Source: Hypericum androsaemum (Eukaryota; Streptophyta; Magnoliopsida; Malpighiales; Hypericaceae). Taken from it: a stretch of DNA of 64,000 nt. Position numbers and translations under genes: made by a program. Location of the stretch: NCBI GenBank assembly GCA_963995505.1, contig OZ023196.1:14009106-14073105 (forward strand). Direction: 5' to 3'. A model generated the notes under the pieces. It was not told the origin of the DNA, searched no databases, and saw only the letters and a program-made list of their open reading frames with translations. This document shows, piece after piece, positions 11,722 to 23,621 of the stretch; the first letter of the stretch is position 1, and every line of letters starts with the position of its first letter.

Positions 11722-12450
11722 ATTGGTATCAGAGCCGGATTGGGATTCGAGTATTTGAGATAAAAAAAAGAGAGGAGACAGAGAAGTTTTCGTGAAAGGA
11801 GAAAACTGGGGGAAGAAGGGTTTTGGAGAAGAAAATCCAATTAACCCTCTTTGCAGCCGCCGTCACCGGAGCCGACCGCCGCCGCCGAGTCCTGTCCGCT
11901 GCTGCCCGGCATCATCCCTTCGTCGAGGAGAGAGAGAGAGAGCTCGGCGGAAGAAGAAGGAGCCGTCAAGGAGAGAGAGAGAGCTCGCGGAGAGAGAGAG
12001 CTCGGGGAGAGAGCCCACGAACCCGCGCCGTGCCTAGAGAAGACATGCTCACTGTCGCTCGTCCGTCGCTTGGAGTACCGCCGCCGCTTGCTGTCCGTGA
12101 AGAAGAAGAAGAAACGGCGGAAGGAGAAAATCAGGGAGAGAGAGAGAATGACGTTTCGGGGGAGATCGAAACCCGCGGTGACCGTCCCAACTGTCCCCGT
12201 GCTCTGCTGACCGAGGCCGAGCCATCCTCCAGCCTCTCAGCCACCCACCGTGGTGGTCCCACCATCAACCACGTTCTTTGGGGTTTTTTGGGTTGAAAAA
12301 CCCTATTTCTGAGTTGACTTGGTCAACCGTTTGACTGGTCAACAATTTGACCGGTCAACAGTTTGACGGGTTGACCAAAAGTTAACTATTTTGGCTAATT
12401 TTGGTTTTTAACCGGTTTTGGGCTGATTTCTTGGTTCGAGGTGTTTCAGG

Positions 12451-15400
12451 ATGACTTCCATAAAGTACGAAATTCCTCAATTGACGAGGAAAACTAATTT
12501 TTCCCTGTGGCAGGTGAAGATGCGCGCTATTCTGACACATTTAGAGCTGGATGAGACTCTACTTGACGAGAAGTCGATGCCTTCGAGTTGGGATGCTGCG
12601 ATGAAGGTGTCAAAGAATCGTAAGGCTGTGAGTCAGATCCAGTTACATCTGTCAGATGATATTTTGCGGGACGTGTTGAAGGAGACAACAGCTTCCTCAT
12701 TATGGGCAAAGCTTGAAAAGTTGTGCATGTCCAAGAGTTTGACCAACAAACTGTGCTTGAAGCAACGACTGTTTTCTATCCGGATGCAAGAAGATAAGTC
12801 TGTTCATGGCCACCTTAATAAATTTAAGGATATAGTGGCTGATCTTAGAACTCTGGATGTGAAGTATAATGATGAAGATCTTGCTTTATTGTTGTTGTGC
12901 TCATTGTCTACCTCTTATCAGCAATTCAGGGATACTCTGTTGTTCAGCCATGATACTCTGAGTTGGGATAATGTTCATGATTCGCTCTTGGAGAAAGAGA
13001 GAATTGATAAGCACACTATGAGTTCCTCTGAAAATAGCCAAGGGACTGGCTTGGTTATGAGGGGGAGGTTTGAAGAGAGGAATGCTAAGTCTGGTTCGAG
13101 GAAGAAGAGCAGAAGCAAATCAAGGTCAAGGCACAAGGATAAGACTTGTTTCAATTGTCATAAGGTTGGGCATATTAAATGGTTCTGTCCGGAGTTGAAG
13201 AACATGAAGAAGGGCAAAAAGTCCAGTGCTCCGAAAGGAGAAAGTTCTGATAGTGGCAGTGCTAGTATTGCCACCACCACTCAGAAAGAAGAATCCGATG
13301 GAGACCTTTTGTCTGTAATTGATAGGAAGTCTAAAGTTGATGCTGCTTGGGTCCTAGATTCTGCTTGTACGTTTCATATGTGTCCCATCCGGGACTGATT
13401 TTCAACATATGAACGTGCGGAGGGTAACGTTCTCATGGGAAATAATTTTGTCTGCAAAGTTGTTGGTATTGGCACAGTAAAGATCAAGATACATGATGGT
13501 GTCATTCGAACCTTGACGAATGTAAGGCATATCCCTGATTTGAAGCAGAACTTAATTTCGCTGAGTCCTCTTGATACATTGGGGTACAAGTATACCGGAG
13601 AAGGTGGAGTTCTTCGTGTGAGTAAGAACTCATTAGTGCATATGAAGGCCAAAAAGGAGGTTGAAAATCTGTACGTTTTGTAGGGTTCTACAGTTATAGG
13701 GACTGCTGCTGCTACATCTGGCTCGTTGATAGATTCTGAGAATACCTCGTTGTGGCATATGCGACTTGGTCACATGAGTGAGAAAGGCATGACCGAGCTG
13801 AATAGGAGAGGATTATTGTGTGGACAGGGTATTGGGAAGCTGGAATTTTATGAGCACTGTGTGTTTGGCAAGCAGAAGAAAGTCAGTTTTCAGAAAGGTG
13901 TGCACACTACAAAGGGAAATCTTGACTATGTTCATTCTGATCTTTGGGGACCATCTCAAGTTGTATCAAAGAATGGTTCCAAGTATATACTGACTATTAT
14001 TGATGGTTATTCGAGGAAGGTGTGGGCGTTCTTCTTGAAGAGCAAGGATCATGTCTTTATCACTTTCAAGCAGTGGAAGACTATGATTGAGAAGCAGACT
14101 AGGAGAGATGTCAAGCATCTCCGCACAGACAATGGATTGGAGTTTTATTCTAGTTGGTTTGATGAGTTCTGCAAGAATGAGGGTATTGTCAGGCATAAGA
14201 TAATCCCTGGCACACCTCAACAGAATGGAGTCGCTGAAAGAATGAACAGAACTTTGTTGGAGAAAATTCATTGTATGCTGTCAAATGCTGGTTTGCCTAA
14301 GTCATTTTGGGCTGAAGCTGCTTCCACTGCCTGTCACCTTGTCAATCGTTCACCTCATGCATCACTTGATGGCAAGGTACCTGAAGAATTATGGTCTGAA
14401 AATCTACCTAATTATGTTGTTTTGAAGATATTTGGGTGTCCTGCAAGTTAGAGCCAAGATCTGTGAAATGTATCTTCCTTGGCTATGCTTTTGGAGTGAA
14501 GGGATATAAGTTGTGGTGTCCTGAGCTGTCTAAGATCTTGCTGAGTAGGAATGTTATTTTCAAAAAGAGACAGACATGCTGAGTAAGAGGGAGGATATTT
14601 CTTCACCTGGTATTTCCAGTGCTCCAAGTGTGGACTTGTAAAAGTCAAAAGTGCATGTGGAGTTTGATGCTGATCCAGAAGCGAGTTCCTTCTGTGATGT
14701 TGATTGACATGGTCCTACTCATGGTAGGTTGTCTGATGAAGCTGAGAATGTTGGCAAAGTTAAGAGGGAGCCAGCGTATTCTATTGCTAGAGACAGGCCC
14801 AGAAGAATTATCAGGCCTCCACAGAAGTTGGGTGAGGCTGATATTGTTGCTTTTGCCCTGAATGTGGCAGAAGAAGTTGATAGCTGTGAAGAACCGTCTA
14901 GTTATTCAGATGCCGAAAGTCGAAAGACTCTGCTAGATGGTTGGTTACTATAGAGGAAGAGATGAAATCTCTTCTTAAGAACAAGACTTGGGAGATTACT
15001 AAGCTGCCTAAGGATAAGAAGGTTGTCAGTTGCAAATAGGTATTCAAGAAGAAAGATGGTATACCTGGAGTTGAAGAGCCTAGATACAAGGCTAGGCTAG
15101 TGGCTAGTGGCTAGTGGCTAGAGGATATAGTCAGATTCCTGGTGTAGACTTTAATGAGGTATTTTCACCAGTTGTGAAGCATACCTCGATTCGTTCTCTT
15201 CTTGGTATTGTTGCTATGCAGGATTTGGAGCTTGAACAGCTTGATGTGAAGACAGCTTTCTTGAATGGAGAGCTTGAGGAGCGGATTTATATGGCACAGC
15301 CTAAGGGTTTTCATGTTGAAGGCAAAGAAGACCATGTGTGCTATTTGAAGAAGTCCCTATATGGCCTTAAGTAGTCTCCGAGGCAATGGTATAAAAGGTT

Positions 15401-16460
15401 TGACTCCTTTATGATTTCTCATGGTTATGAGAGGAGCAAGTATGATAGTTGTGTTTACCTGAAAAGGCTACGCGACGGTTCCCAAGTGTATTTGCTCCTG
15501 TATGTGGATGACATGTTAATTGCTGCCAGTGACAAAGGAGAGGTGAGAAAGTTCAAAGCTCTGTTGAGTAGCGAGTTTGAGATGAAAGATTTAGGTCCTG
15601 CTAAGAAGATTCTTGGCATGGAGATTGCCAGAGATAGAGGAGAAAGGAAATTATTTCTGAGCCAGGAGAGTTACATTAAAAAGGTACTTGATAGGTTTGA
15701 TGTGACTGGTAATCCTATGAGTACTCCTCTTGGTACACATTTTCAGCTTTCGTCTGCCTTATCTCCACAGTCAGCTGTTGAGGTCGAATTCATGTCTGGT
15801 GTTCCATACTCCAATGCTGTTGGTTCTCTGATGTATGCTATGGTTTGCACACGCCCGGATTTGGCCTATGCTGTGAGTGTCGTTAGCAGGTTTATGGCAA
15901 ATCCTGGAGAAGGTCATTGGAGAGCAGTGGAGTGGATTATGAGGTACTTGAAGGGTACCAAGGGCGTGTGTCTACAGTTTGGAAGCACCAATGATGGAGA
16001 TGTTGATTTCGTTGATTCAGATTATGCTGGAGACCTTGATAAGTCTAGGTCCTTGTCTGGATATGTCTTCACTCTTGGAGGATGTGCTATCAGTTGGAGA
16101 GCTTGTCTACAAGCCACAGTGGCATTGTCTACCACGGAGGCAGAGTACATGGCTATAACTGAAGGTGTGAAGGAGGCTATCTGGTTGAAAGGTTTCTTCA
16201 GTAAAATCTGTGAGAAGCTACAGGTCAGTACAGTGTACTGTGATAGTCAAAGTGCTATCCATCTCACGAGGAATACTATGTATCATGAGAGGACAAAGCA
16301 CATTAATGTGAGGTACCACTTCATTTGGGAGCATGTTGCTCAAGGTGACATTGTTGTGAGCAAGGTGGGTACAAAGGACAACCCTGCAGACATGTTAACG
16401 AAGCCACTTTCTGGTACTAAGTTCGAGCATTGCTTGGACTTGGTAGGTGTTCATGCTTGA
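12451..16460 (+). pseudogene. Copia C gag-pol polyprotein, degenerate
   Basis: Gag starts MTSIKYEIPQL at 12451 and is open to 13398. It has a CCHC knuckle (C-x2-C-x4-H-x4-C, CFNCHKVGHIKWFC) near 13150 and the protease motif LDSACTFHM near 13355. In-frame stops follow at 13396 (expected W) and 13681 (expected Q). Integrase is open at 13726-14451. A deletion and frameshift follow at ~14450-14980. A stop replaces W at ~15038. Near 15100 a 7-bp unit (GTGGCTA) is present three times, shifting the frame. RT resumes at 15114, has a stop at 15372 (expected Q in YGLKQ), keeps YVDD near 15505 and ends in an open RNase H with DSQSA. The RT-RNase H part is the best preserved. Confidence 0.93.
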
Positions 16461-16542
16461 TGCTGATTGTCCTTAGGGGCAGGTGGTGAAGGTGGAGTAG
16501 CGTTGATGTTGGAGTCATAGAATTTGGTCCAAGGTGGAGATT

Positions 16543-16812
16543 TGTTAGGGTTTGTCTCAAATTCTAGACAAATTAGTACTCTATTCCTATTTAGAGTAGG
16601 GTTATAATCTCCTATATATATTGTCCTATGCCTAGTTCTTTTATGTAGTAGTCGAGAGTTGTGAGGTAGAGAGAACCCTCACGAAGGCCTTGTAACCGAT
16701 TGGACTCACATAGTGGACGACTCTCCTTTGCCCGTGATTTTCTCCCTGTCTTGGAATTTCCACGTAATTCTCGTGTGTCTCGTATTTCTCGTTTCGATCT
16801 TATTTCTCAACA
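16543..16812 (+). repeat. 3' LTR of copia C
   Basis: 270 bp, TGTTAGGG...TTCTCAACA, preceded by a purine-rich tract (AAGGTGGAGAT, 16531-16541). It carries a TATA-like CTATATATATTG run near 16612. Confidence 0.95.
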
Positions 16813-16817
16813 CGTAC

Positions 16818-17579
16818 AATCTGCACCTTAATGGGTCTCATTTGAAGGGGCATATTGAAAATCTAATATTACTTAGTGCAAGAGTGGCAGGCTTATTTAT
16901 AAGTACGAAAAATCCACGTACCCGTTTCCTTAATTTTTAGATGGATAAAGAGATTCTAACGATTCTCAAATTACGTCTATTTGGGTGGATGTTTGAGCGG
17001 CAGGGACCAGATCCCCCTACAAATCCGTTCCTTGTACCATTACCATAACCAAGTTATCTACTTGACGGGAAGATGACTCTAACAAGCGTATGGACCGGAT
17101 CAACATGCAGTGGGCCAAAACACCGATCATCTACGAAATATATCAAGCTATTTCCGGTTACATTAATCTTAAAGACAGAAACAGGCTAAAATTTTCACAT
17201 CGTTAGTTTGAAGTGTAGTAAATTTATTTTTTTGTTTAACCATTGGTATCCAACCCATTGGACTAACTAATCCAATTCGAGCTGAGTAGGACTTTTGAAA
17301 AGTGGCAAAGCTCTCCCAACAAGTATTTAACACTGCTGCGTACCCAAGGAATCGAACCCGAGACCTGGTGAAGCTAGAACAACTCCTTCACCAGTTGATT
17401 GGTTGTAGTAAATTTATTTATAATACTTGAAAATTTAAAAATTTATTATTTTGAAGTTTTTGATTGGGTATAGAAATTGTAATATGGTATTATGGGTTTG
17501 ATCGTTATTATCATGAGACAACCCTCTTCATGCAATCTCATAAATATTTTTTCCCAATATTTAGTACAAAAAAATTCTG
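16818..17579. other. Spacer with a SINE-like dispersed repeat (17235-17415)
   Basis: No gene recognised. The segment at ~17260-17400 (GAGCTGAGTAGGAC..., AGTGGCAAAGCTCTCCC..., TTAACACTGCTGC..., GGAATCGAACCCGAGACC) has diverged relatives at 38340-38440, 38520-38640 and 55575-55690. This points to a short interspersed repeat. The remainder is AT-rich with no feature I can name. Confidence 0.45.
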
Positions 17580-17805
17580 CGCTCCTCAATGATGCATTTT
17601 GCGGTGACAACTGAATCATCCAGCGCCATTCATAATGATCAAATATCTTGGTCTTATCGGAAAATAGTTCCACAACGAAAAGTCTGTCCCGGAATAGGGG
17701 CCAAAGTATAGTCTGCAAAATCTCTATATATAGCTGCTCAAGGTGCGGATATCATTTTCATCAAGACATAAACTAGCTCCACCAACCAAAATCTCTAAAG
17801 ATCCA
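17580..17805 (+). promoter_or_regulatory. Promoter and 5' leader of LRR1
   Basis: TATA box CTATATATAG at 17723-17733 lies 83 bp before the ATG. The same TATA plus leader (AGCTGCTCAAGGTG..., CATCAAGACA...CTAGCTCC) precedes LRR3 at 35721 and, more diverged, LRR2 at 27495. The upstream block at 17590-17705 is shared with 8018-8396 and 10279-10672. Confidence 0.7.
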
Positions 17806-18863
17806 ATGAAGTTCTGTAAGAGAATTAGCATATGCTCCATTCTTCATGTGGTTCTTATTAGTTCTGTCCATTTTCACTTGGTTCAAGTAAGTTCCCTTGG
17901 AAATGAGACAGATAGACTCGCTCTATTGCATTTCAAAGAGAGTATAATCGGTGATCCTCTTGAAACCCTGAATTCCTGGAACAGCTCCATTCCTCACTGC
18001 AGCTGGTTTGGAGTCACTTGCAACATTCGCCACCGGAGGGTAGCTGCCTTGATCTTGGAAGGGCACAAGCTGTCGGGTCCAATTTCGCCCCATGTCGGAA
18101 ACTTGAGCTTTCTGAGGCGCCTTGATCTCCGAAACAACAGCTTCCACGGTGAAATTCCTCAACAAGTTGGCAAGTTGTTCCGCCTGCAGCAACTCAATCT
18201 TAGCAACAACACTTTAGGAGGTCAAATACCTGTCAACTTGACCTCGTGCTTCAACCTTGAGCATCTGGATTTACAAGTCAACAACCTTAGCTGGAAGATC
18301 CCGCCTCAGCTAGGTTCCTTGGTGAAGCTGCAGTTTCTTGGACTTTCTATAAACAGACTTATCGGAATGATTCCATCGTCCCTTGGCAACCTTACATCAT
18401 TGCAAAAATTTACACTGGCTGACAACAAATTGGTCGGGGAGATTCCGAAAGATCTGAGTGGATTAAAAAATCTAATTTTGTTCTACGTTGCACTCAACAA
18501 TCTTTCTGGAGTGATCCCTTCATTTCTGTTCAACATCTCTTCAATTGAGGAGTTGGCATTCACTGCAAACAAATTTCACGGAGGGCTTCCTGACAAGGGC
18601 TTCAATGTTCCCAACCTGATATTAGCTGAATTTGGTGGGAATCTACTCTCTGGTAAAATTCCAAGCTCATTAAACAATGCATCTCAGCTGAAAATATTTG
18701 ACATTGATGACAATAATTTTGTTGGATCAGTTCCTTCTAACATAGGAGATCCCTGTAGTTTAAGGGTGTTCAACGTTGGGGGAAATAATTTGGGAAGAAA
18801 TTCTACTAATGACCTAGAATTTTTAGCGTCTTTAGCAAGCTGTAGAAACCTTGAAACCTTAGG
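17806..18863 (+). pseudogene. LRR1: LRR receptor-kinase ectodomain, 3' truncated
   Basis: Encodes the N-terminal ~353 residues of an LRR-XII receptor kinase of the EFR/Xa21 type, which in intact form is a plasma-membrane immune receptor with ~20 LRRs and a cytosolic Ser/Thr kinase. The protein begins MKFCKRISICS with a hydrophobic signal peptide to about residue 34. It then has an LRRNT_2 cap (ETDRLALLHFKESI ... SWNSSIPHCSWFGVTC) and about eleven LxxLxLxxNxLxGxIP repeats. I chose the ATG at 17806 over an upstream one at 17743 because MKFC is shared with LRR2 and LRR3. Homology ends abruptly after RNLETL at ~18863, where the LTR sequence of element D begins. The last LRRs, membrane span and kinase are missing. 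Confidence 0.9.
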
Positions 18864-19176
18864 CCTGCCCCCCTGCCAGAATTCTCATCCCAGCAGGAAT
18901 TTGCATTTCTGAGCATTGTTGACTTCTTCTTTCCCCCGTTCTTCATTTAGAAAAGAGTCCGAAAGTTCTGGGTATATAAGGGTTCGCCCGAAAGTTTCGA
19001 GATACGTGTGCAACATTCTTGGAAACGCCCTAAACAGTCGTTGTATCTTGGGGACGATTGCCGAAGTCCGTACCGCACTGAAATATACGGGACAATCTCG
19101 TCTTACGGAAAAAGTGTCCAACACTTGCCTCGACTGAGGTAGATCCTAATCAAGTACACCACTCCGACACACAACA
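18864..19176 (+). repeat. 5' LTR fragment of copia D
   Basis: It matches 24241-24554, the last third of the 3' LTR, ending ACACACAACA, and includes a TATA-like GTATATAAGG near 18972. The first two thirds of the LTR are absent. Confidence 0.9.
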
Positions 19177-19204
19177 ATCGTAAGACGAGATTGTGTACTT
19201 GAAG

Positions 19205-22200
19205 ATGGCATCAACAAGCTCAGCATCAGTGCCAGCGGTCCCGGGAACTGTCCACGCCAAAAGGCCGGCCAAGTTCAACGGTACCGAATTCAAGAGGTGG
19301 CAACAGAAGATGTTGTTCTACCTGACGACGCTCAACCTGGTCCGATTCTTGAAGGAAGAGGCTCCGAAGGTGACGGAAAATGAGGCAGATCAACGAGAGA
19401 TCAACGCCCTCGATGCATGGAGTCACAGCGACTTCCTATGCCGGAACTACGTCCTGAATGAACTAGACGACACGCTCTACAACGTCTATGCGAAAGCTAA
19501 GACCGCTAAAGAGCTGTGGAGTTCACTCGAGAAGAAGTACAAAACGGAGGATGCCGGAACGAAGAAATTCATCGTCGGACGATTCCTCGACTTCAAGATG
19601 GTGGACTCCAAGAAGGTCATCGACCAAGTGCAGGAGTTGCAGCTGATCCTTCACGAGATCCAAGCTGAAGGGATGCAACTCAGCGAGTCCTTCCAAGTAG
19701 CTGCGATGATTGAGAAGCTCCCCCCGCTCTGGAAGGACTTCAAGAGCTACCTCAAGCACAAGAGGAAGGACATGGGCCTAGAAGACTTGATCGTGAGACT
19801 TAGGATCGAGGAAGACAACTGAAAGTCCGAAGTCAAGCAAGGCAAGGCCAACTCTGAGACTACCGTGCACCTCGCCGAGGGAAAAGGTAGCAAGAAGAGG
19901 AAGAAGTCCGGGGATAAGCAAGAGCCCAAGAAGAAAAAGATCAAGGGCAACTGCTACAACTGCGGCAAACCCGGACACATGGCTAAGGACTGTCGCCAGC
20001 CAAAGAAGGACGACCAAGGAAAGGCTAACCTGGCTGAAGACTTGTCCCAGATGGATCTGTCAGCTGTGGTGTTTGAAGCCAACCTGGTGGACAATCCAAG
20101 AGAGTGGTTTGTAGACACTGGAGCTACCCGCCACGTCTGCTCGGACAAGGAGATGTTCTCGAACTATATCCCGATCACCGGTCGAAAGCTGTTCATGAGA
20201 AACTCCGCAACGTCCAAGATCGTTGGTCTGGGAAAGGTGGTCCTGAAGCTGACCTCAGGAAAGGAGCTGACCCTCAAGGATGTGCTGCATGTCCCGGACA
20301 TCCGCAAGAACTTAGTCTCTGGCTCACTGTTAAGCAAAGCCGGTCTTAAGCTTGTATTTGAGGCTGATAAGTTTGTACTGACCAAAGCGGGTCAATTCAT
20401 AGGAAAGGGATATCTAGAGAGGGGGCTGTTTAAGATGAATGTAATAACTGTACATCGCACCTTTAACGGTGAAAATAAAGTTAATGCTTCTTCTTACTTG
20501 GCCGAGTGTTCTAATTTAAGGCATAGTAGATTAGGACACGTAAATCTAAACTCGCTAAGAAAGTTAGTAAGTTTAAATTTATTACCGAATCTAGAGTTCA
20601 ACCCATCCGATAAATGTGAAGTATGTGTGGAAGCTAAAATGACCAAAGCACCTTTCCATTCAGTGGAAAGAAGTACTACGCCTTTAGAATTAATTCATAC
20701 GGACACTTGCGATATGAAACACGTGCAAACTAAAGGCGGGAAGAAATACTTTATCACGTTTATCGATGATTGCACGAGATACTGTTACGTGTATCTCCTA
20801 AAAGGCAAAGACGAAGCTCTTGATGCCTTTAAGAGATATAAGAATGAGGTTGAAAATCAACTCAGCGTAAAAATTAAAATGATCCGAAGTGATCGAGGAG
20901 GAGAATATGTAGCTCCGTTTGAGAAACTCTGTCAAGAATATGGCATTATTCATCAGACGACTGCTCCATACTCACCTCAATCGAATGGCGTAGCTGAACG
21001 CAAAAATCGAACTCTTAAGGAGATGATGAACGCTATGTTGATTAGCTCGGGCTTACCCCAGAACATGTGGGGGGAAGCTGTGCTCTCAGCTAACCACATT
21101 CTAAACAAGTTGCCACACAAGAAAAGGGATAAAACCCATATGAACTATGGAAAGGAAGGAAGCCTTCCTACGGTTACCTTAAAGTGTGGGGGTGCCTAGC
21201 AAAGGTCGAAGTACCTAAGCCTAAGTAGGTGCGAATAGGACCCAAGACCATTGATTACATCTTTATCGGATATGCTCAAAATAGTAGTGCTTATCGATTC
21301 TTGGTGCATAAATCTGAAAATCCTGAGATAAACACGGGAATGGTCATAGAATCAAGGAACGCAACGTTTTTTGAAGATAGCTTTCCTAATAAGGAAAGAA
21401 AGGAAGTAATTCCGAAGAAAAGGGCTCACCAGACTACCCAAGGGTCAAATCAGAAAGATGATGAACCTAGACATAGTAAATGAACGAAGGTAATCAAATC
21501 TTTCGGTCCGGACTATCTAACCTATGCGTTAGAAGATGAACCCAGGACAATCCAAGAGGCAGTGTCCAGTCCAGATGCTCCTCTCTGGAAGGAAGCTATC
21601 AATAGTGAGATAGAATCCATTATGCAAAACCACACGTGGGAAATCGTGGATCTCCCACCAGGCTGTAAACCTTTGGGATGCAGGTGGATCCTAAAAAAGA
21701 AATACAAAGCTGATGGATCAATCGACAAATACAAAGCTCGATTGGTAGCTAAGGGGTTCAAACAGAAGGAGGGATATGATTTCTTTCACACATATTCACC
21801 GGTCACAAGAATCACATCGATTAGAGTACTCATAGCTGTTGCAGCACTCTATAACCTCGAGATCCACCAAATGGATGTAAAAACAGCTTTCCTAAATGGA
21901 GAACTGGAAGAGGAGATATACATGGAGCAACCTGAAGGGTTTGTGGCTCCCGGTCAAGAGCATAAAATGTGCCGACTAGTCAAGTCACTATACGGGCTAA
22001 AATAAGCGCCGAAACAGTGGCACGAGAAATTTGACAGAACAATGTTGTCAAATGGATTTAAGATCAATGAGTGCGATAAATGTGTTTACATTAAGGGCAC
22101 ACCTGAAGCTTACGTAATTGTATGTCTCTACGTAGATGACTTACTAATTACGGGAAGCAATAAAGAGGTTATTGTGAAAACTAAGAACATGTTAAAGAAT

Positions 22201-23037
22201 CACTTTGACATGAAAGATATGGGTCTGGTAGACGTCATACTAGGAATAAAAATTTCTAGGAAAGCTGACGAAATTATCTTGACACAATCCCACTACGTGG
22301 AAAGCGTGCTCAAGAAATTTGAAACTTTAGACAAACCTCCAGTTAAGACTCCAGTAGATTTGAATCTACACTTAGCCAAGAATCGAGGGGACCCAGTATC
22401 TCAACTGAAGTATGCGCAAATTATCGGGAGCTTGATGTATTTAACAAACTGCACTCGCCCCGATATTGCGTACTCAGTTAGTAAACTTAGCAGATTCACA
22501 AGTAATCCAGGAAAGGATCACTGGCTAGCTCTAGAAAGGGTTTTACAGTATTTAAAATATACCATAAATCATGGCATACATTATGCTAAATATCCAGCTG
22601 TATTAGAAGGATACAGTGACGCAAAGTGGATATCGGACACTAAGGACTCCAAATCCACGAGTGGATACGTATTCACCATAGGAGGAGGAGCTGTGTCTTG
22701 GAAGTCCTCTAAACAAACGTGCATAGCTCGATCCACCATGGAGTCGGAGTTTATAGCACTAGACAAAGCTGGGGAAGAAGCTGAATGGCTCAGAAACTTC
22801 CTAGAGGATATTTCATGCTGGAGCAAACCAGTACCTCCCGTATTGATACATTGTGATAGCATGTCTGCAATCGGGAGAGCACAAAGTACACTGTACAACG
22901 GAAAGTCTCGACATATCCGTCGGAGACACAATACCGTTAGACAATTAATCTCTAGTGGGGTGATCACCATTAATTATGTAAAGTCCAAGGACAACTTAGC
23001 TGATCCTTTTACAAAAGGAATCAATAGTGATCAAATG
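19205..23037 (+). pseudogene. Copia D gag-pol polyprotein, few disabling changes
   Basis: The ATG at 19205 gives [12 protein letters not shown]. Gag (UBN2 type) runs to a TGA at 19820 (expected R, CGA). The same frame continues through the CCHC knuckle ([14 protein letters not shown], near 19950), protease (VDTGATRH, near 20115), gag-pre-integrase and integrase ([22 protein letters not shown]). One base is missing near 21133, at THMNY instead of the expected TPYELW. After it the frame is continuous to the end except for stops at 21226 (Q), 21481 (R) and 22003 (Q of YGLKQ). RT keeps YVDD near 22130, and RNase H is open to 23037. The whole element is thus one frameshift and a handful of stops away from a full frame. 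Confidence 0.92.
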
Positions 23038-23621
23038 TAAAATGCAGTAAGGGGAATGGGATTAAAATTCACACACTAAAGAACGTCCATAGCGGTAACT
23101 CAACCATGATGAGTGGAGATCCCACAAACTTGGTTCAATGAGACAACTAAGTTATGGAGGGTTCAGTTAATCACCTGGAACCTATCTCATTCTCAGAAGC
23201 TGCCCAGGTATTAACCTGCAGAGGTGTGGTAAGGTTAAGCATTACGCTTTTAATAATTCCTATACCTTGATTAAGGTGGAGTATGGCAGGATACTCCTGA
23301 TAGGAGATCACCTATGTAAGTGTGAACTGAGGCCGCTTCAAATGGGAAAAATACTTATGAATCTAAGATATGGTCCATGGCCGAAACGGACACAACGTGA
23401 GAACCCAAATATACTAGGGTTATTATTGTGTAAATGTTATTGTCTTGGTTTACACCAAAAGCTGACGGTTCAAAACAACGCGTTCACCGAGCAGCGAGTA
23501 AATCCGATAACATATTACTAGAGAAGGTTCAAAGCCGCAAGCTACCTATCTCGACGCAATAATAACACGTCAGAACTTTCGATTAGAGTATGCATGCATT
23601 AATCATGATTCATGTGGGGGA

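Larger units (their letters stand above)
11286..16812 (+). mobile_element. Ty1/copia retrotransposon C, Tork/Tnt1-like
   Basis: Bounded by 270-bp LTRs and a perfect target duplication CGTAC (11281-11285 and 16813-16817). I counted about 13 differences by eye between the two 270-bp LTRs, about 95% identity, so it is not a recent insertion. Gag, protease, integrase, RT and RNase H follow in copia order. The wording of gag (LWQVKMR, LHLSDD) and integrase (GHMSEKGM) places it close to the Tork/Tnt1 lineage. GA-rich microsatellites occupy the leader at ~11925-12010 and ~12135-12150. Multiple stops make it defective. Confidence 0.95.
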
